Assembly: GCF_002906855.1 (NCBI RefSeq)
Contig: NZ_MINI01000048.1
Location: forward strand, 434,001 to 498,000
Length of the DNA: 64,000 nucleotides
Origin: Pseudomonas putida
GTDB lineage: Bacteria > Pseudomonadota > Gammaproteobacteria > Pseudomonadales > Pseudomonadaceae
Direction of reading: 5' to 3'
The notes under the pieces are model-generated. The model did not search any database, had not been told where the DNA came from, and saw nothing but the letters and a program-made list of their open reading frames with translations. Shown in pieces: positions 26,063 to 36,322 of this stretch (positions are counted from its first letter, which is position 1; each line of letters opens with the position of its first letter). The position numbers and the translations under genes are program-made.

Positions 26063-27142
26063 ATGCGCACGCTCCTTCTCGCCCCCCTGATGCTGGCCGC
26101 TAGCGTCGCCAGCGCCGCCGAAACGGTGAAGATCTACAACTGGTCCAGCTACGTCGCGCCCGACACGCTGAAGAACTTCCAGCAGGCCAGCGGCATCGTG
26201 CCGACCTACGACGTGTACGACAGCAACGAGACCCTCGACGGCAAGCTGATGACCGGCAACTCCGGCTACGACGTGGTGTTCCCGTCCAACCACTTCATGG
26301 CCCGGCAGATCCAGGGCAAGGCCCTGAAGCCGCTGGACAAGTCGCAGTTGCCCAACTGGCACAACCTCAACCCGGTGCTGATGAAGGCGCTGGAGGTCAA
26401 CGACCCGGGCAACCAGTACGGCTTCCCGTACCTGTGGGGCAGCACGGGCATCGGCTACAACATCGACAAGGTCAAGGCGGTGCTCGGCGACAATGCACCG
26501 GTGGATTCCTGGGACCTGATCTTCAAGCCCGAGTACATGAGCAAGCTGAAGAGCTGCGGCGTCGCAGTGCTGGACAACGGCCCCGAACTGCTGCCGATCG
26601 CCCTGCACTACCTGGGCCTGCCGCACCACAGCCAGAACCCGGCCGACTACGACAAGGCCAAGGCGCTGCTGATGCAGGTGCGGCCGTACATCAGCTACTT
26701 CCACTCATCGAAGTACACCGGCGACCTGGCCAACGGCGATATCTGCGTGGTGGTGGGCTTCTCGGGAGATGTGCTGCAGGCGAAGAACCGTGCCGAAGAG
26801 GCGAAAAACGGAGTGAAGGTGGGGTATTCGATCCCCAAGGAAGGTGCGCCGATGTGGTTCGACATGGTGGCCATGCCGGCCGACGCGCCGGATGAAAAGG
26901 CCGGGTATGCCTACATGAACTACCTGCTGCAGCCGGAAGTGATGGCCAACATCAGCAACCATGTGCAGTACGCCAACGGCAACCTCAAGGCGGACGGGCT
27001 GGTGGAGCCGGTGATGAAGGGTAATACGATGATTTACCCGAGCGAGGATGTGATGGGCAAGTTGTATGCCCTGGAGGCGATGCCGGCCAAGATCGACCGC
27101 ATCAGGACCCGAATCTGGACCAGCATCAAAGCCGGGAATTGA
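26063..27142 (+). CDS. Periplasmic polyamine-type ABC substrate-binding protein (PotF/SpuD-like)
   Basis: Family-1 type periplasmic binding protein for putrescine/spermidine or a related amine. The 359-residue product has a signal peptide (MRTLLLAPLMLAASVASAA) and the mature start ETVKIYNWSSYVAPDTLKNF, which is the PotD/PotF hallmark. Further blocks are YDVVFPSNHFM, PYLWGSTGIGYN, FVHS-like SSKYTGDLANGDIC and PKEGAPMWFDMVAMP. No permease or ATPase genes adjoin it, so it must share a transporter encoded elsewhere or act as an orphan sensor/binding protein. Its position behind an amine oxidase-like gene supports an amine-use module. Confidence 0.9.
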   Translation: MRTLLLAPLMLAASVASAAETVKIYNWSSYVAPDTLKNFQQASGIVPTYDVYDSNETLDGKLMTGNSGYDVVFPSNHFMARQIQGKALKPLDKSQLPNWHNLNPVLMKALEVNDPGNQYGFPYLWGSTGIGYNIDKVKAVLGDNAPVDSWDLIFKPEYMSKLKSCGVAVLDNGPELLPIALHYLGLPHHSQNPADYDKAKALLMQVRPYISYFHSSKYTGDLANGDICVVVGFSGDVLQAKNRAEEAKNGVKVGYSIPKEGAPMWFDMVAMPADAPDEKAGYAYMNYLLQPEVMANISNHVQYANGNLKADGLVEPVMKGNTMIYPSEDVMGKLYALEAMPAKIDRIRTRIWTSIKAGN

Positions 27143-27145
27143 AAT

Positions 27146-27164
27146 GGGGCCGCTTTGCGGCCCC
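27146..27164. terminator. Bidirectional hairpin between PotF-like gene and prfC
   Basis: Perfect 8-bp stem (ggggccgc/gcggcccc) with a ttt loop, flanked by aaat on the left and aatt on the right. It sits 3 bp after the PotF-like stop and 10 bp past the prfC stop; these genes converge, so it can terminate both. Confidence 0.8.
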
Positions 27165-27174
27165 AATTCCGCGA

Positions 27175-28758
<1,584 letters not shown>

Positions 28759-28995
28759 GGGAAATCGCCTGACTGGGGGATTTGAAAGGGGCGATATCAT
28801 ACCTGAAGTTGGGCGGGGACCAAAGCCGGCTGCATGAGTGGTTGCAGGACCGGCCTGCCCCGCGAAGAGGCCGGTAGATGCAAAGAAATCCATCAGACAA
28901 TCGCTTTATCACGACAAAAGGCCACAGGGCAGTTATTTCAACGCCTCCAGGGCATTAACCCGCTGTTTTTTCTCGCCAAGATTCACCCTGCCCAG

Positions 28996-29240
28996 TGATT
29001 AACGCTGGCCAAATGCCGCCTCAGATGGGAACCTTTACGCCCACGGAGACGTCCACTCCCCTGCAACCCGCTTCGGTTGGGGACTGGTTTCATCAGCATT
29101 TTCGGGCCCGACGGGGTTCGGCTCATGGCCTGATCGCAGCCTTCGGTTGCCTCACGCTGCTACTCGCGAACACACCACCCGCCGCCAGCACTGGCCGGCT
29201 ACCAAGAAGTGTGCTCGCCGACAACACAAGGAGTCCGCCT
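28996..29240 (+). promoter_or_regulatory. Long leader of the osmoprotectant ABC operon, possibly structured
   Basis: The 482-bp gap 28759-29240 between divergent prfC and the transporter contains no credible gene. Its right half has several potential stems: 29058-29082 (ccc-caacc / ggttg-ggg around cgcttc) and 29136-29150 (gcagcc/ggttgc around ttc), which share the 9-mer cttcggttg. This suggests a folded 5' leader. The left half holds a lone REP-like piece near 28847-28875 (cctgccccgcgaagaggcc). No known riboswitch class was recognised. Confidence 0.4.
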
Positions 29241-29954
29241 GTGGCTACACGCTACGGTAAAGGGCTGTTGGGATGCGCCACCGTGCTCGTCATCCTGGCC
29301 CTGCTGATCCACTGGATCGGCATCGACACGATCGCGCGTTATCGCGACGATCTTGGGTTCTATCTGCAAGCGCACCTGGTACTGGTGCTAGCTTCGATGG
29401 CGGCGGCGCTGGCCGTGGGCATCCCCGCCGGCATTGCGCTGAGTCGACCGCACCGGGTCGACAAAGCCGAGCGCTTCATGCAGTTCTTCAACGTTGGCAA
29501 TACCATCCCCCCCCTGGCCGTTCTGGCCATCGCCCTGAGTATCCTGGGCATCGGCGCCGGGCCTGCGATCTTCGCGTTGTTCCTCGCCTCCCTCCTGCCC
29601 ATCGTGCGCAACACCTACGAGGGCCTGAAAAACGTCCCCGCCTCGCTCAAGGAAGCCGCCACCGGTATCGGCATGACGCCGCGCCAGCAACTCTGGCAGG
29701 TGGAACTGCCCAACGCCGTGCCGATCATCGTCGGCGGCGTGCGCGTGGCCCTGGCACTGAATGTCGGCACCGCGCCGCTGGCCTTCCTGATTGGCGCCAA
29801 CAGCCTGGGCAGCCTGATCTTCCCCGGCATCGCCCTGAACAACCAGCCACAGCTGCTGCTCGGTGCCGCCTGCACCGCACTGCTGGCATTGGTGCTGGAT
29901 GCGGCGGTGAGTTTCTCCAGCAAACGCTGGCTGGAACGTGGCCTGGCTGGATAA
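29241..29954 (+). CDS. Osmoprotectant/glycine betaine ABC transporter permease (YehY/OpuCB-like)
   Basis: Inner-membrane permease, 237 residues. GTG at 29241 is the chosen start: AAGGAG lies 7 bp upstream, and the preceding in-frame stretch to 28995 does not resemble the family. About six membrane segments, with the EAA loop GLKNVPASLKEAATGIGMTP near residues 130-150, typical of ProW/OpuCB-type permeases. It is the first gene of a four-gene operon together with a binding protein, a second permease and an ATPase, the pattern of YehZYXW or OpuC compatible-solute importers. Which solute (glycine betaine, choline, carnitine) cannot be read off. Confidence 0.87.
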   Translation: MATRYGKGLLGCATVLVILALLIHWIGIDTIARYRDDLGFYLQAHLVLVLASMAAALAVGIPAGIALSRPHRVDKAERFMQFFNVGNTIPPLAVLAIALSILGIGAGPAIFALFLASLLPIVRNTYEGLKNVPASLKEAATGIGMTPRQQLWQVELPNAVPIIVGGVRVALALNVGTAPLAFLIGANSLGSLIFPGIALNNQPQLLLGAACTALLALVLDAAVSFSSKRWLERGLAG

Positions 29955-29967
29955 CAAGAGGGAACCC

Positions 29968-30882
29968 ATGAACAAGAGAATCGCCTTGCTGCTGGGCGCG
30001 GCCCTGCTGTTCGCAGGATTTGCCCAGGCAGCCGAAAAACCCTTGATCCGCATCGGCGCGCGGGTGTTCACCGAGCAGACCGTGCTCGCCGAAATCACCG
30101 CGCAATACCTGCGTGCCAACGGCTTCGACGTGCGCGTCACCACCGGTCTTGGCAGCAGCATCGCGCGCCAGGCCCAGGAAACCGGTCAGCTCGACCTGAT
30201 GTGGGAATACACCGGCGTGTCGCTGGTCTCGTACAACCATATCGACGAGCGCATGCCCAATGCCGAGGCCACCTACGCCAAGGTCAAGGAGCTGGACGCG
30301 AAAAAGGACCTGATCTGGCTGACCCCGTCGAAGTTCAGCAACACCTATGCCCTGGGCCTGCCCAAGCAGGTGGCCGAGGCTTATCCACAGGTCAACACGA
30401 TCAGCGACCTCAACCAGGTGCTGCGTGACGAAAGCCAGCGCAAGCATCTGGTGGCGCTGGACACCGAGTTCGCCAACCGCCCGGATGGCCTGGTCGGCCT
30501 CAAAGAGATGTACGACCTGCACGTGAGCCGCGCCAACATCCGCCAGATGGATGCCGGCCTGGTCTACACCGCCATGCACAACAACCAGGTGTTCGCGGGC
30601 CTTGTGTACACCACCGACGGCCGCCTGAGCGCGTTCAACCTGAAGCTGCTGGAAGACGACAAACACTACTTCCCCGACTACACCGCCGCCCCGGTGGTGC
30701 GTAAACAGGTGCTCGACGCCAACCCGAAACTTGTCGGCCTGCTCAAGCCACTGGCCGAGCAACTCGATGACGAGACCATGCGCCAGCTCAATGCCAAGGT
30801 CGACGTCGAACACCAGAACCCGACCACGGTGGCCGCGGCCTTCCTGCGCGAGCACCCAATGCCTAGCGAGGTACAGCCATGA
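29968..30882 (+). CDS. Osmoprotectant ABC transporter substrate-binding protein (OpuAC/YehZ-like)
   Basis: Periplasmic binding protein of 304 residues from ATG 29968 with a signal peptide (MNKRIALLLGAALLFAGFAQ, cleavage after QAA). The mature part begins KPLIRIGARVFTEQTVLAEI, then GLGSSIARQAQETGQLDLMWEYTG, the classic QAT/ProX-type ligand-site segment. Aromatic residues for quaternary-amine binding are plausible (Trp in LMWEYTG and Tyr nearby), but the ligand is not proven. It lies 13 bp after the first permease; its last codons overlap the second permease start by 4 bp. Confidence 0.9.
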   Translation: MNKRIALLLGAALLFAGFAQAAEKPLIRIGARVFTEQTVLAEITAQYLRANGFDVRVTTGLGSSIARQAQETGQLDLMWEYTGVSLVSYNHIDERMPNAEATYAKVKELDAKKDLIWLTPSKFSNTYALGLPKQVAEAYPQVNTISDLNQVLRDESQRKHLVALDTEFANRPDGLVGLKEMYDLHVSRANIRQMDAGLVYTAMHNNQVFAGLVYTTDGRLSAFNLKLLEDDKHYFPDYTAAPVVRKQVLDANPKLVGLLKPLAEQLDDETMRQLNAKVDVEHQNPTTVAAAFLREHPMPSEVQP

Positions 30883-31532
30883 GCCTGCTCGACACGTTCG
30901 CCCACCTCGACTGGGCCCAGGTGCTGCAGCTGACCTGGCAGCACATCATGCTGGTCGGCGTCGCCGTGGGCCTGGCGATCATCGTCGGCGTGCCGCTGGG
31001 CATCCTGATGACCCGCTTCCCGGCCGTCGCCGGCCCGCTGCAGGCCAGCGCCACGGTGCTGCTGACCATCCCGTCCATCGCCCTGTTCGGCCTGCTGCTG
31101 CCGTTCTACTCCAAGTTCGGCCAGGGCCTCGGCCCGCTGCCGGCGATCACTGCGGTGTTCCTCTATTCGCTGCTGCCGATCCTGCGCAACACCTACCTGG
31201 CCCTGACCAACGTCGAGCCCGGCATCCGTGAAGCGGCGCGCGGGATCGGCATGACCTTCGGCCAGCGCCTGCGCCTGGTCGAGCTGCCGATTGCGGTGCC
31301 GGTGATCCTCGCCGGCGTGCGTACCGCCGTGGTGATGAACATCGGCGTCATGACCATCGCCGCCACCATCGGGGCCGGCGGCCTGGGCGTGCTCATCCTC
31401 ACCTCCATCAGCCGCAGCGACATGTCGATGCTGCTGGTCGGCGCCGTGCTGGTCAGCCTGCTGGCGATCGTCGCCGACCTGCTCCTGCAAACCCTGCAAC
31501 GTGCCCTGACTCCAGAAGGACTGCGCTCATGA
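30879..31532 (+). CDS. Osmoprotectant ABC transporter permease, second subunit (YehW/OpuCD-like)
   Basis: Inner-membrane permease of 217 residues with about six spans. The EAA loop is ALTNVEPGIREAARGIGMTF near residues 105-125, closely matching the loop of the first permease, so the two are ancient paralogues forming a heterodimeric channel. The start overlaps the binding-protein stop, and its end overlaps the ATPase start (ATGA), indicating coupled translation through the operon. Confidence 0.9.
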   Translation: MSLLDTFAHLDWAQVLQLTWQHIMLVGVAVGLAIIVGVPLGILMTRFPAVAGPLQASATVLLTIPSIALFGLLLPFYSKFGQGLGPLPAITAVFLYSLLPILRNTYLALTNVEPGIREAARGIGMTFGQRLRLVELPIAVPVILAGVRTAVVMNIGVMTIAATIGAGGLGVLILTSISRSDMSMLLVGAVLVSLLAIVADLLLQTLQRALTPEGLRS

Positions 31533-32686
31533 TCGAACTCCAGAACCTCAGCAAGACCTTCAACGTCAACGGCAAGGACGTCAAAGCCGTCGACTCCGTC
31601 AGCCTCACCGTCAACGAAGGTGAAATCTGCGTGTTCCTCGGCCCGTCGGGCTGCGGCAAGAGCACCACGCTGAAGATGATCAACCGCCTGATCGCACCGA
31701 CCTCAGGCCGGGTGCTGATCAACGGCGAAGACACCAGCGCCCTCGACGAAGTGACCCTGCGCCGGCACATCGGCTACGTGATCCAGCAGATCGGCCTGTT
31801 CCCCAACATGACCATCGAGGAGAACATCACCGTGGTCCCGCGCCTGCTCGGCTGGGACAAACAGAAGTGCCACGAGCGGGCCCGCGAGCTGATGCACATG
31901 ATCAAGCTCGAACCCAAGCAATACCTGCAGCGCTACCCCCGTGAGCTGTCCGGCGGCCAGCAGCAGCGCATCGGCGTGATCCGCGCACTGGCGGCAGAAG
32001 CACCGGTACTGCTGATGGACGAGCCGTTCGGCGCGGTCGACCCGATCAACCGCGAGATGATCCAGAACGAGTTCTTCGAGATGCAGCGGGCGCTGAACAA
32101 GACCGTGATCATGGTCAGTCATGACATCGACGAGGCGATCAAACTGGGCGACAAGATCGCCATCTTCCGCGCCGGCAAGCTGCTGCAGCTGGACCACCCG
32201 GACACCTTGCTGGCGCACCCGGTGGATGACTTCGTGAGCAACTTCGTTGGCCAGGACAGCACGCTCAAGCGCCTGCTGCTGGTGCGTGCGGAGGACGCGG
32301 CGGACAACGCGCCGTCGGTGAGCCCGCAGACCCCGGTGAGCGATGCGCTGGAGCTGCTCGACGAGCATGATCGCCGTTATGTGGTGGTGACCGATGGGCA
32401 GAACAAGGCGCTGGGGTATGTGCGTCGGCGTGACATGCACCGCCAGCAAGGCACCTGTGGCGACTTCCTGCGGCCGTTCAATGCCACGGCATCGCATGAC
32501 GAGCATCTGCGCATCCTGCTTTCGCGGATGTACGAGTTCAACCGGGCGTGGTTGCCGGTGCTGGATGCGGAGCAGGTGTTCCTCGGCGAAGTGACGCAGG
32601 AGTCGATTGCGGCTTATCTGAGCTCGGGGCGTTCGCGGGGGGCCAAGACCAGCATCGTTTCGCCAGCCGAGGTGGTGGCTTCGTAA
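31529..32686 (+). CDS. Osmoprotectant ABC transporter ATPase with CBS domains (OpuCA/YehX-like)
   Basis: Cytoplasmic ATPase of 385 residues. Walker A GPSGCGKS (about 37-44), signature LSGGQQQRIGVIRAL, Walker B LLMDEPFGAVD, His switch MVSHDIDEA. After residue about 250 there are two CBS-type modules (PVSDALELLDEHDRRYVVVT and a second near 325-365). In OpuA-type importers such CBS pairs sense ionic strength and gate transport, so osmotic control is expected here (inference from the family). It starts within an ATGA overlap and is followed by a terminator and a REP pair. Confidence 0.92.
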   Translation: MIELQNLSKTFNVNGKDVKAVDSVSLTVNEGEICVFLGPSGCGKSTTLKMINRLIAPTSGRVLINGEDTSALDEVTLRRHIGYVIQQIGLFPNMTIEENITVVPRLLGWDKQKCHERARELMHMIKLEPKQYLQRYPRELSGGQQQRIGVIRALAAEAPVLLMDEPFGAVDPINREMIQNEFFEMQRALNKTVIMVSHDIDEAIKLGDKIAIFRAGKLLQLDHPDTLLAHPVDDFVSNFVGQDSTLKRLLLVRAEDAADNAPSVSPQTPVSDALELLDEHDRRYVVVTDGQNKALGYVRRRDMHRQQGTCGDFLRPFNATASHDEHLRILLSRMYEFNRAWLPVLDAEQVFLGEVTQESIAAYLSSGRSRGAKTSIVSPAEVVAS

Positions 32687-32691
32687 TCGCT

Positions 32692-32710
32692 GGGGGCGCT
32701 TTGCGCCCCA
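32692..32710 (+). terminator. Hairpin terminator after the osmoprotectant operon
   Basis: Stem ggggcgc/gcgcccc around a ttt loop, starting 6 bp after the ATPase stop and running straight into the left REP arm. Confidence 0.7.
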
Positions 32711-32794
32711 TTCGCGGGACAAGCCCGCTCCTACAGGTACTCCGCGATCCTTGAGATTATCGCTGTACCTGTAGGAGCGGGCTTGTCCCGCGAA
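32711..32794. repeat. REP pair (inverted), variant gggacaagccc
   Basis: Arms 32711-32739 and 32766-32794 are exact 29-bp reverse complements (ttcgcgggacaagcccgctc...) with a 26-bp spacer. They sit between the convergent ATPase and TonB-receptor genes. The core differs by one base from the pairs at 8247 and 14773, and both arms share that change. Confidence 0.88.
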
Positions 32795-32809
32795 GCAGGC
32801 GACGCGGTA

Positions 32810-35236
32810 TCAGAACCCTACACTGGCCTGCACATAGAAGGTCCGCGGCTCACCCACATAGATGCCGGCATTGTTGTCACTCGAACGCGTGAAGTACTGC
32901 TTGTCGAACAGGTTCTTCACCCCCGCCGCCAGCTTCAGGTTGGACATCTGCGGCCCGAAATCGTACCCACCACGGGCATGCCAGGTCACATACCCCGGAA
33001 TATCGCCATACTGCCCATCGGCACTCGGCTCGGTGATGTAGTCACCCGTGAAGCTGCCATCGGCATTGATCCCGGTTCCCGGCGCACGCTGCTTGGACTG
33101 GGCATAGGCATCCAGATTCCAGGTCCAGCGGTTGATCGCATAGCGCAGCCCGGCCGTGGCCACTTGGCGTGAATAGAACGGCAGGTCACGGCCCTTGAAG
33201 CCCGGAATATCCCCTTCATACGTCGCGCGGGTATAGGTGTAGCCACCGCTCACCGACAGGCCGTCCAGGCGCGGGTCCAACCCGGCCAGGTCATAGCGCA
33301 CCGAAGCCTCGATACCTTGGTGCTTGGTCGCGCCGAGGTTGGTCCAGCCCACGTCGTTGCTGATGTACTGCAGCTCGTCGTCGAAGTCGATGTAGAACGC
33401 GGTCAGCTCACCGGCGAAGCCGCCGTTGTCATAACGGGTACCGAGCTCGTAGGTCTTGGCTTTTTCCGGTTCCAGGCCGTTGGCCGCGCTGTTGCCAGTG
33501 CCGCCCTGGCCCAGCTGGAAGTACTGCAGGCTGCCGAACGAGGTCTCGTAGTTGGCGAACACCTTCCAGGCATCGGAGATGTGGTACATCACGCTCAGCG
33601 CCGGCAGCGGCTCGTTGCTGGTGATGCTGCGGTTCTTCTCCGGCACCGGGCGGTTGTTGGCATCCAGCACCGGGCGATCCCGCCAGTCGGTATTGATGTG
33701 CTCGAAACGGATGCCCGGGGTGATGGTCCAGTTGCCGACATCGATCTTGTCATCGATGTAGTAGGCGCTAGCTTCAGTGCCACCGCTGCGGTCCTGGAAC
33801 ACGTGGCCGTCCGACGTCGGGGTGGGCGTCGGCACGTTGTCGATCAACGCCAGGCGCGTCGACTGTTCGCGCATGGCTTCTTTCAGGTAGCGATAACCGA
33901 CGCTGACTTCCTGGGTGGTAGGGCCTGCGAAGAAGATCCGCGACACCCGTGGCTCGATGGCGAAGGTGTGGTAATTGCGCGGGTACGACGACAGGGTCTT
34001 CATATCGCGCGCGGCGATGGCGCTGCCACGGAAGCTGTCGGTGTAATAGGTCAGCACTTCGAACTGGGTGGCGTCGTCGAGCTGGTGCTGCCACTTGAGC
34101 GACACGTCCTTGCGCCGGCCGGCGAAGTAGTCGTAATCGCGCAGCGACTGGTACGGGTTGCTGTCGTACTGGGCCTGGGTCAGGCCACCGGGCATGTCGG
34201 CACGACCATCGTAGTAGTGAAAGTTGAGCCAGAACTCGTCGACATCGGTCGGCGCCCAGTGGGTCTTGAGGATGACATCGTCGATGTCGTTGCCGTTGTT
34301 GCTTTCACGGTAACCGTTGCCGTTCACACCGGTATAGAGCAACGCCACGCCCATGCCATTGTCGGCGGTACCGCCGGCGAACGCCGACTCGGTGTGCTTC
34401 CAACCGCCATGCTGAGAGGTTTCCAACGTGGTGGACAGCTCAGCCGACGCCTTTTTTGGAATCGCCCGGGTAACGAAGTTGATCACCCCGCCGACGTTCT
34501 GCGGGCCATAGCGCACCGAGCCTGCGCCGCGTACCACGTCGATGCTGTCGAGGTTGCCCGAGGAGATCGGTGCCATCGACAGCTGCGGCTGGCCATAGGG
34601 CGCAAAGGCCGCCGGAATGCCGTCGATCAGCACGGTCGAGCGTGGCGACAGGCGCGAGGTCAGGCCACGCACGCCAACGTTCAGCGACAGGTCACTGCCA
34701 CCGGTGCCGTTGCTGTCCTGTACCTGCACGCCAGGGATGCCACGCAGCACATCGCGCACGTTCATCGCGCCCTTCTCCACCATCGCCTCGCGACGGACCA
34801 CGGTGCGCGCACCTGGGTGGTTCTGCACCACGGCCTGGTCGGCATCGCCCAGCCAGTCACCGACCACCTTCACGTCGGTGGGCGCCAGCTCCAGGCTGCC
34901 GGTGGTGAGCGTGCCGGCAGCCTGGGCCGGTTTCACCACCACCGTGTCTTCGGACATCTCATAGGTCAGCCCGCTGCCCTGCAGCAGTTGCTGCAGCGCC
35001 TGCTCGGGCGCCAGGTTGCCGGACACGGCCGGGGCCTGCTTGCCAGCCACCAGCTCGGGGCTGAAGAACAGCTGCAGGTTGGTCTGCTGGCCCAACTGGC
35101 TCAATGCCGAGGCCAAAGGCTGCGCCGGGATCAGGATCGTGCTGCTTGCCTGCTCGGCTTGAGCATTGATGGCCGCGGTGCTGAGCGCCAGGGCCAGCGC
35201 CAGAGCGCTCAGGCGTGGATAGGGTTTGTTGTTCAC
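32810..35236 (-). CDS. TonB-dependent ferric-siderophore transducer (FecA-like, with STN signalling domain)
   Basis: Outer-membrane receptor of 808 residues that imports a ferric chelate and signals to the adjacent FecR. The start is GTG 35236 with AGGA upstream; a signal peptide ends near AQA. Residues about 30-110 are a secretin/TonB N-terminal (STN) signalling domain (LIPAQPLASALSQLGQQTNL, LLQGSGLTYEM). The plug follows (GIPGVQVQDSNGTGGSDLSL, GPQNVGGVINFVTR), then the barrel ending in Phe (QASVGF). The GV-NFVTR plug pattern and the ELQYIS block resemble the ferric dicitrate receptor FecA, but the ligand is not proven. Downstream gene of a sigma-antisigma-receptor set. Confidence 0.92.
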   Translation of the reverse strand: MNNKPYPRLSALALALALSTAAINAQAEQASSTILIPAQPLASALSQLGQQTNLQLFFSPELVAGKQAPAVSGNLAPEQALQQLLQGSGLTYEMSEDTVVVKPAQAAGTLTTGSLELAPTDVKVVGDWLGDADQAVVQNHPGARTVVRREAMVEKGAMNVRDVLRGIPGVQVQDSNGTGGSDLSLNVGVRGLTSRLSPRSTVLIDGIPAAFAPYGQPQLSMAPISSGNLDSIDVVRGAGSVRYGPQNVGGVINFVTRAIPKKASAELSTTLETSQHGGWKHTESAFAGGTADNGMGVALLYTGVNGNGYRESNNGNDIDDVILKTHWAPTDVDEFWLNFHYYDGRADMPGGLTQAQYDSNPYQSLRDYDYFAGRRKDVSLKWQHQLDDATQFEVLTYYTDSFRGSAIAARDMKTLSSYPRNYHTFAIEPRVSRIFFAGPTTQEVSVGYRYLKEAMREQSTRLALIDNVPTPTPTSDGHVFQDRSGGTEASAYYIDDKIDVGNWTITPGIRFEHINTDWRDRPVLDANNRPVPEKNRSITSNEPLPALSVMYHISDAWKVFANYETSFGSLQYFQLGQGGTGNSAANGLEPEKAKTYELGTRYDNGGFAGELTAFYIDFDDELQYISNDVGWTNLGATKHQGIEASVRYDLAGLDPRLDGLSVSGGYTYTRATYEGDIPGFKGRDLPFYSRQVATAGLRYAINRWTWNLDAYAQSKQRAPGTGINADGSFTGDYITEPSADGQYGDIPGYVTWHARGGYDFGPQMSNLKLAAGVKNLFDKQYFTRSSDNNAGIYVGEPRTFYVQASVGF

Positions 35237-35342
35237 GTCGTCGAAATATCCTGAAGAGGAATAAACGCCAACCGCATGCGAATGGAAATGCTTGGCAGTT
35301 GCAGCTGGCGAGGAAGACGAACGGGCGGAAAAAAACCTGAAT

Positions 35343-36305
35343 CTATTTCGCGATTATTTCGCGTGATCCGTCTTCATGGGCCTTGATCGCCACCGGCAGG
35401 ATGCTCGGCAAGGCGCGCAGCAGCGCGTCCGTGTCATCGGTGCTGAAGGTGCTGGAGAGGCGCAACTGGGCAACCTTGCCAGGTGCCACGCGCAGTGGTT
35501 GGGCACGGTAGCGCGACACTTCGGCCACCACCTCGGCGAGGGTAGCGTTGTCGAACACCAACTTGCCCTGGCGCCAGGCGGTCAGCGAGGCGGCATTGAC
35601 CGCATAAGGCGCCGCGACCTGGCCACGGGCATCGATCCAGGAACCTTGGCCAGCGTTCAGTTGCGCCAGCGAGGTGTCACTGCCCTGCACACGCACCGAG
35701 CCCTGCTCGACCGCAACGCGGGTCGCGGCCGGGTCCAGACGCACATCGAAACGGGTGCCGGTCACGGTCACGCTGCCCTGGGCGGTATCGACCACGAACG
35801 GGCGGCTGCTGTCATGGGCGACGATGAACATCGCCTCACCTGCGTTCAACTGGATGTGCCGACGGCCTGGGCTGAAATCGACACGCAACTGGGTGGCGCC
35901 GTTGAGTGCGAGGTGCGAACCATCGGGCAGCTCTACTTGGCGGCGCTCGCCAAAGGCCGTCTGCAGCTGATCCTGGTAGTTGAGCTGTTGGTAGTGCCAG
36001 CCCATCCAGCCCAGCCCCAACGCCACCACCGCCACACTCGCCGCCAGCGCCTGGCGCAACAGGCGCCGTTGCGGCAGCTGGCGTACCGGGTCCGGCTCGC
36101 ACAGCGCTTCGAGGCGCTGGCGCGGGATCAGCTCGGCCGCGCTCCAGACCGTGGCCAAGGCATCGTACTCGGCGCGGTGTCTGGGATCCGCGGCCAGCCA
36201 GGCACGTAGCTGCTTGTGCAGCGCGGCATCGCGCGGCGAGTCCTGCATGCGCACGAACCATGCGGCCGCCTGCTCACGGACGGTCTCGGAACCGGGCTGT
36301 TTCAT
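35343..36305 (-). CDS. FecR-type anti-sigma factor / signal transducer
   Basis: Single-span inner-membrane regulator that couples the receptor STN domain to the ECF sigma factor. The chosen ATG 36305 (MKQPGSETVREQ) gives 320 residues and has AGGAGA 9 bp upstream. Another ATG at 36326 overlaps the sigma stop but lacks a ribosome-binding site. The N-terminal cytoplasmic region has the FecR pattern WFVRMQDSPRD and RAWLAADPRHRAEYDAL with conserved Trp. A membrane span lies near residues 90-105 (ALAASVAVVALGLGWMG). The periplasmic part contains the FecR blocks RVAVEQGSVRV and RQGKLVFDNATLAEVVAEVSRY. Confidence 0.93.
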   Translation of the reverse strand: MKQPGSETVREQAAAWFVRMQDSPRDAALHKQLRAWLAADPRHRAEYDALATVWSAAELIPRQRLEALCEPDPVRQLPQRRLLRQALAASVAVVALGLGWMGWHYQQLNYQDQLQTAFGERRQVELPDGSHLALNGATQLRVDFSPGRRHIQLNAGEAMFIVAHDSSRPFVVDTAQGSVTVTGTRFDVRLDPAATRVAVEQGSVRVQGSDTSLAQLNAGQGSWIDARGQVAAPYAVNAASLTAWRQGKLVFDNATLAEVVAEVSRYRAQPLRVAPGKVAQLRLSSTFSTDDTDALLRALPSILPVAIKAHEDGSREIIAK

Positions 36306-36322
36306 GGGAAAGGTCTCCTGAC

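Noticed and set aside
28995..29240. N-terminal extension of the first osmoprotectant permease (GTG 28995)
   Set aside because: Extension lacks similarity to the permease family and a ribosome-binding site; GTG 29241 has AAGGAG in the right place.
33317..35254. 645-codon open frame antisense to the FecA-like receptor
   Set aside because: His/Val/Arg-rich antisense translation without motifs or ribosome-binding site.
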